This document shows positions 45,045-46,338 of a stretch of 46,338 bases of DNA, one piece after another. The notes beneath the pieces were generated by a model, which did no database searches, was not told where the DNA came from, and saw only the letters and a program-made list of their open reading frames with translations. Each line of letters starts with the position of its first letter. Position 1 is the stretch's first letter. The translations under genes and the position numbers were made by a program. This DNA comes from Kaistella haifensis DSM 19056 (GTDB lineage: Bacteria > Bacteroidota > Bacteroidia > Flavobacteriales > Weeksellaceae), in assembly GCF_000735695.2 (NCBI RefSeq), contig NZ_JASZ02000020.1, positions 1 to 46,338 of the forward strand, written 5' to 3'.

Positions 45045-46037
45045 ATGAAGAAATTGTTAATGGGAGCATTTGCTTTGTCAATGCTAGTTGCGTGTAATGC
45101 GGGTGATGAAAACCTGCTTAATCAAGAAGGAAATGATTTAACAGCAAACTCCAGTGGGGCAAGTGCTCAAAGGGTTTGTCCTTCTGAAGAAATTAGGGAA
45201 GAAGCTTTAGCGAAAAACCCTGAATTAATGGCCAAGTTTACGGAAAACGAAAGTTTAACTAAGCAATTTGCTAATGATTTAGCGCTTGGAAAAGTTTTGG
45301 CAGATGGAACTGTTGAAATCCCGGTAGTGGTGAATGTATTGTACAGAACTTCCGCGGAAAACATTTCTGATGCACAAATTGCTTCACAAATAGCAACGCT
45401 GAATAATGATTTTGGAGGAACAAATTCCGACGTGAATAAAATTCCTTCCGAATTTGCTTCTGTTGCGGCTGGTGATACCAAAATTAAATTCCGGTTGGAT
45501 CGTGTAATCCGTAAATCTACAACCGTGCGTTCGTGGAAAACAAATGATGCGATGAAGAAGACTTCATCAAAAGGTCAGGATGCCTTTAAGCCTGCTAACT
45601 ATTTCAATATATGGGTTGTTGGCGAAATGGGTGGTGTTTTGGGCTATGCAACATTCCCGGAATCGGCTGGGCTTTGGAATGACGGCGTGGTAATCGCAGG
45701 GAAATATTTCGGAAACACTTCTTCAGCGCCTTATAACTTAGGAAGAACTGCAACTCACGAAGTGGGACATTACCTGAATTTGCGTCACATTTGGGGTGAT
45801 GGAAACTGTGCAACTGATTTTGTAGATGATACTCCAACTCAACAAGACAAAAACTTCGGAAAACCAACTTATCCTCAGTATGACCTTTGTGGAGGCGTGA
45901 ACAGATCGATCCAATTCATGAATTATATGGATTATGTGGATGATGCAGCGATGTATATGTTCTCATCGGGTCAAAAAGCGAGAATGATGGCAGTTACCAG
46001 TACTTCCGGACCAAGAGCTGGACTTAGAGTTTACTAG
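45045..46037 (+). CDS. M43 family (pappalysin/cytophagalysin-like) zinc metalloprotease lipoprotein
   Basis: A 330-residue metzincin. The signal sequence ends in the lipobox LVAC with Cys17, so the protein is a surface or periplasmic lipoprotein. A ~150-residue region precedes the catalytic motif HEVGHYLNLRH (His238, Glu239, His242, His248) in THEVGHYLNLRHIWGDGNC. The Met-turn is MNYMDYVDD. The short C-terminus has no sorting domain (no type IX secretion CTD is seen). The target is likely extracellular protein. It lies between clpB and an IS. Confidence 0.9.
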   Translation: MKKLLMGAFALSMLVACNAGDENLLNQEGNDLTANSSGASAQRVCPSEEIREEALAKNPELMAKFTENESLTKQFANDLALGKVLADGTVEIPVVVNVLYRTSAENISDAQIASQIATLNNDFGGTNSDVNKIPSEFASVAAGDTKIKFRLDRVIRKSTTVRSWKTNDAMKKTSSKGQDAFKPANYFNIWVVGEMGGVLGYATFPESAGLWNDGVVIAGKYFGNTSSAPYNLGRTATHEVGHYLNLRHIWGDGNCATDFVDDTPTQQDKNFGKPTYPQYDLCGGVNRSIQFMNYMDYVDDAAMYMFSSGQKARMMAVTSTSGPRAGLRVY

Positions 46038-46063
46038 AAATTATGTTGTTATATAGTCGTTCC

Positions 46064-46338
<275 letters not shown>

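Overview
The window comes from an AT-rich Bacteroidota genome, most likely Flavobacteriia of the Chryseobacterium/Kaistella group (family Weeksellaceae). Signs of this are a SusC/SusD pair, an IPExxxVDY-family gene next to pyruvate kinase, the acpP-fabF-rnc-pyk order, the pyrG-yidC order, PaaA/PaaE proteins, and promoters with the Bacteroidota -7 box TAnnTTTG instead of an E. coli-type -10. The exact species cannot be read from the sequence.

Layout. Bases 1-312 are the 3' end of an IS5-type transposase. Next come a secreted S9 peptidase (453-2858, minus), a Fic enzyme whose start is surrounded by inverted repeats (3026-4205, plus), a deoxyhypusine-synthase-like gene and a Gre-like gene. A repeat-rich gap (5808-6491) leads to the minus-strand operon argS-menE-arfB. 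A SusC/SusD nutrient uptake operon follows (9803-14349). Bases 14400-16700 are mostly non-coding, with three copies of a modular intergenic repeat around rnhB. After an unknown gene come pyrG-yidC (minus), a frameshifted yceI and radA. A four-helix-bundle gene sits in low-complexity repeats, followed by an ACP phosphodiesterase. A group made of DUF6702, HupE/UreJ-like and M1 peptidase genes is interrupted by a toxin-antitoxin pair (25189-25709). groES-groEL follow.

The clearest accessory island is 31089-33391. It holds a GC-rich structured element, an EcoRV-type restriction endonuclease, its overlapping adenine methyltransferase, and a 21-bp tandem repeat array. Core metabolism resumes with a hypothetical gene and the minus-strand run acpP-fabF-rnc-IPExxxVDY-pyk. 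Then come formimidoylglutamase (hutG) and a reduced phenylacetyl-CoA epoxidase cluster that has paaE and paaA, with an unknown small gene between them and no paaB, paaC or paaD. clpB with a structured leader, an M43 metalloprotease lipoprotein and a second IS5-superfamily transposase (cut by the window end) close the window.

The observations most worth following up are: the modular repeat at 14887-16678, whose 3' end can form two interleaved stems with compensating base changes between copies; the EcoRV-like restriction-modification operon with a nearly leaderless endonuclease gene; the paired operators around the Fic promoter; the GC-rich element and 21-bp array that flank the restriction island; and the toxin-antitoxin pair coupled to DUF6702. 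No tRNA, rRNA or CRISPR array was seen.
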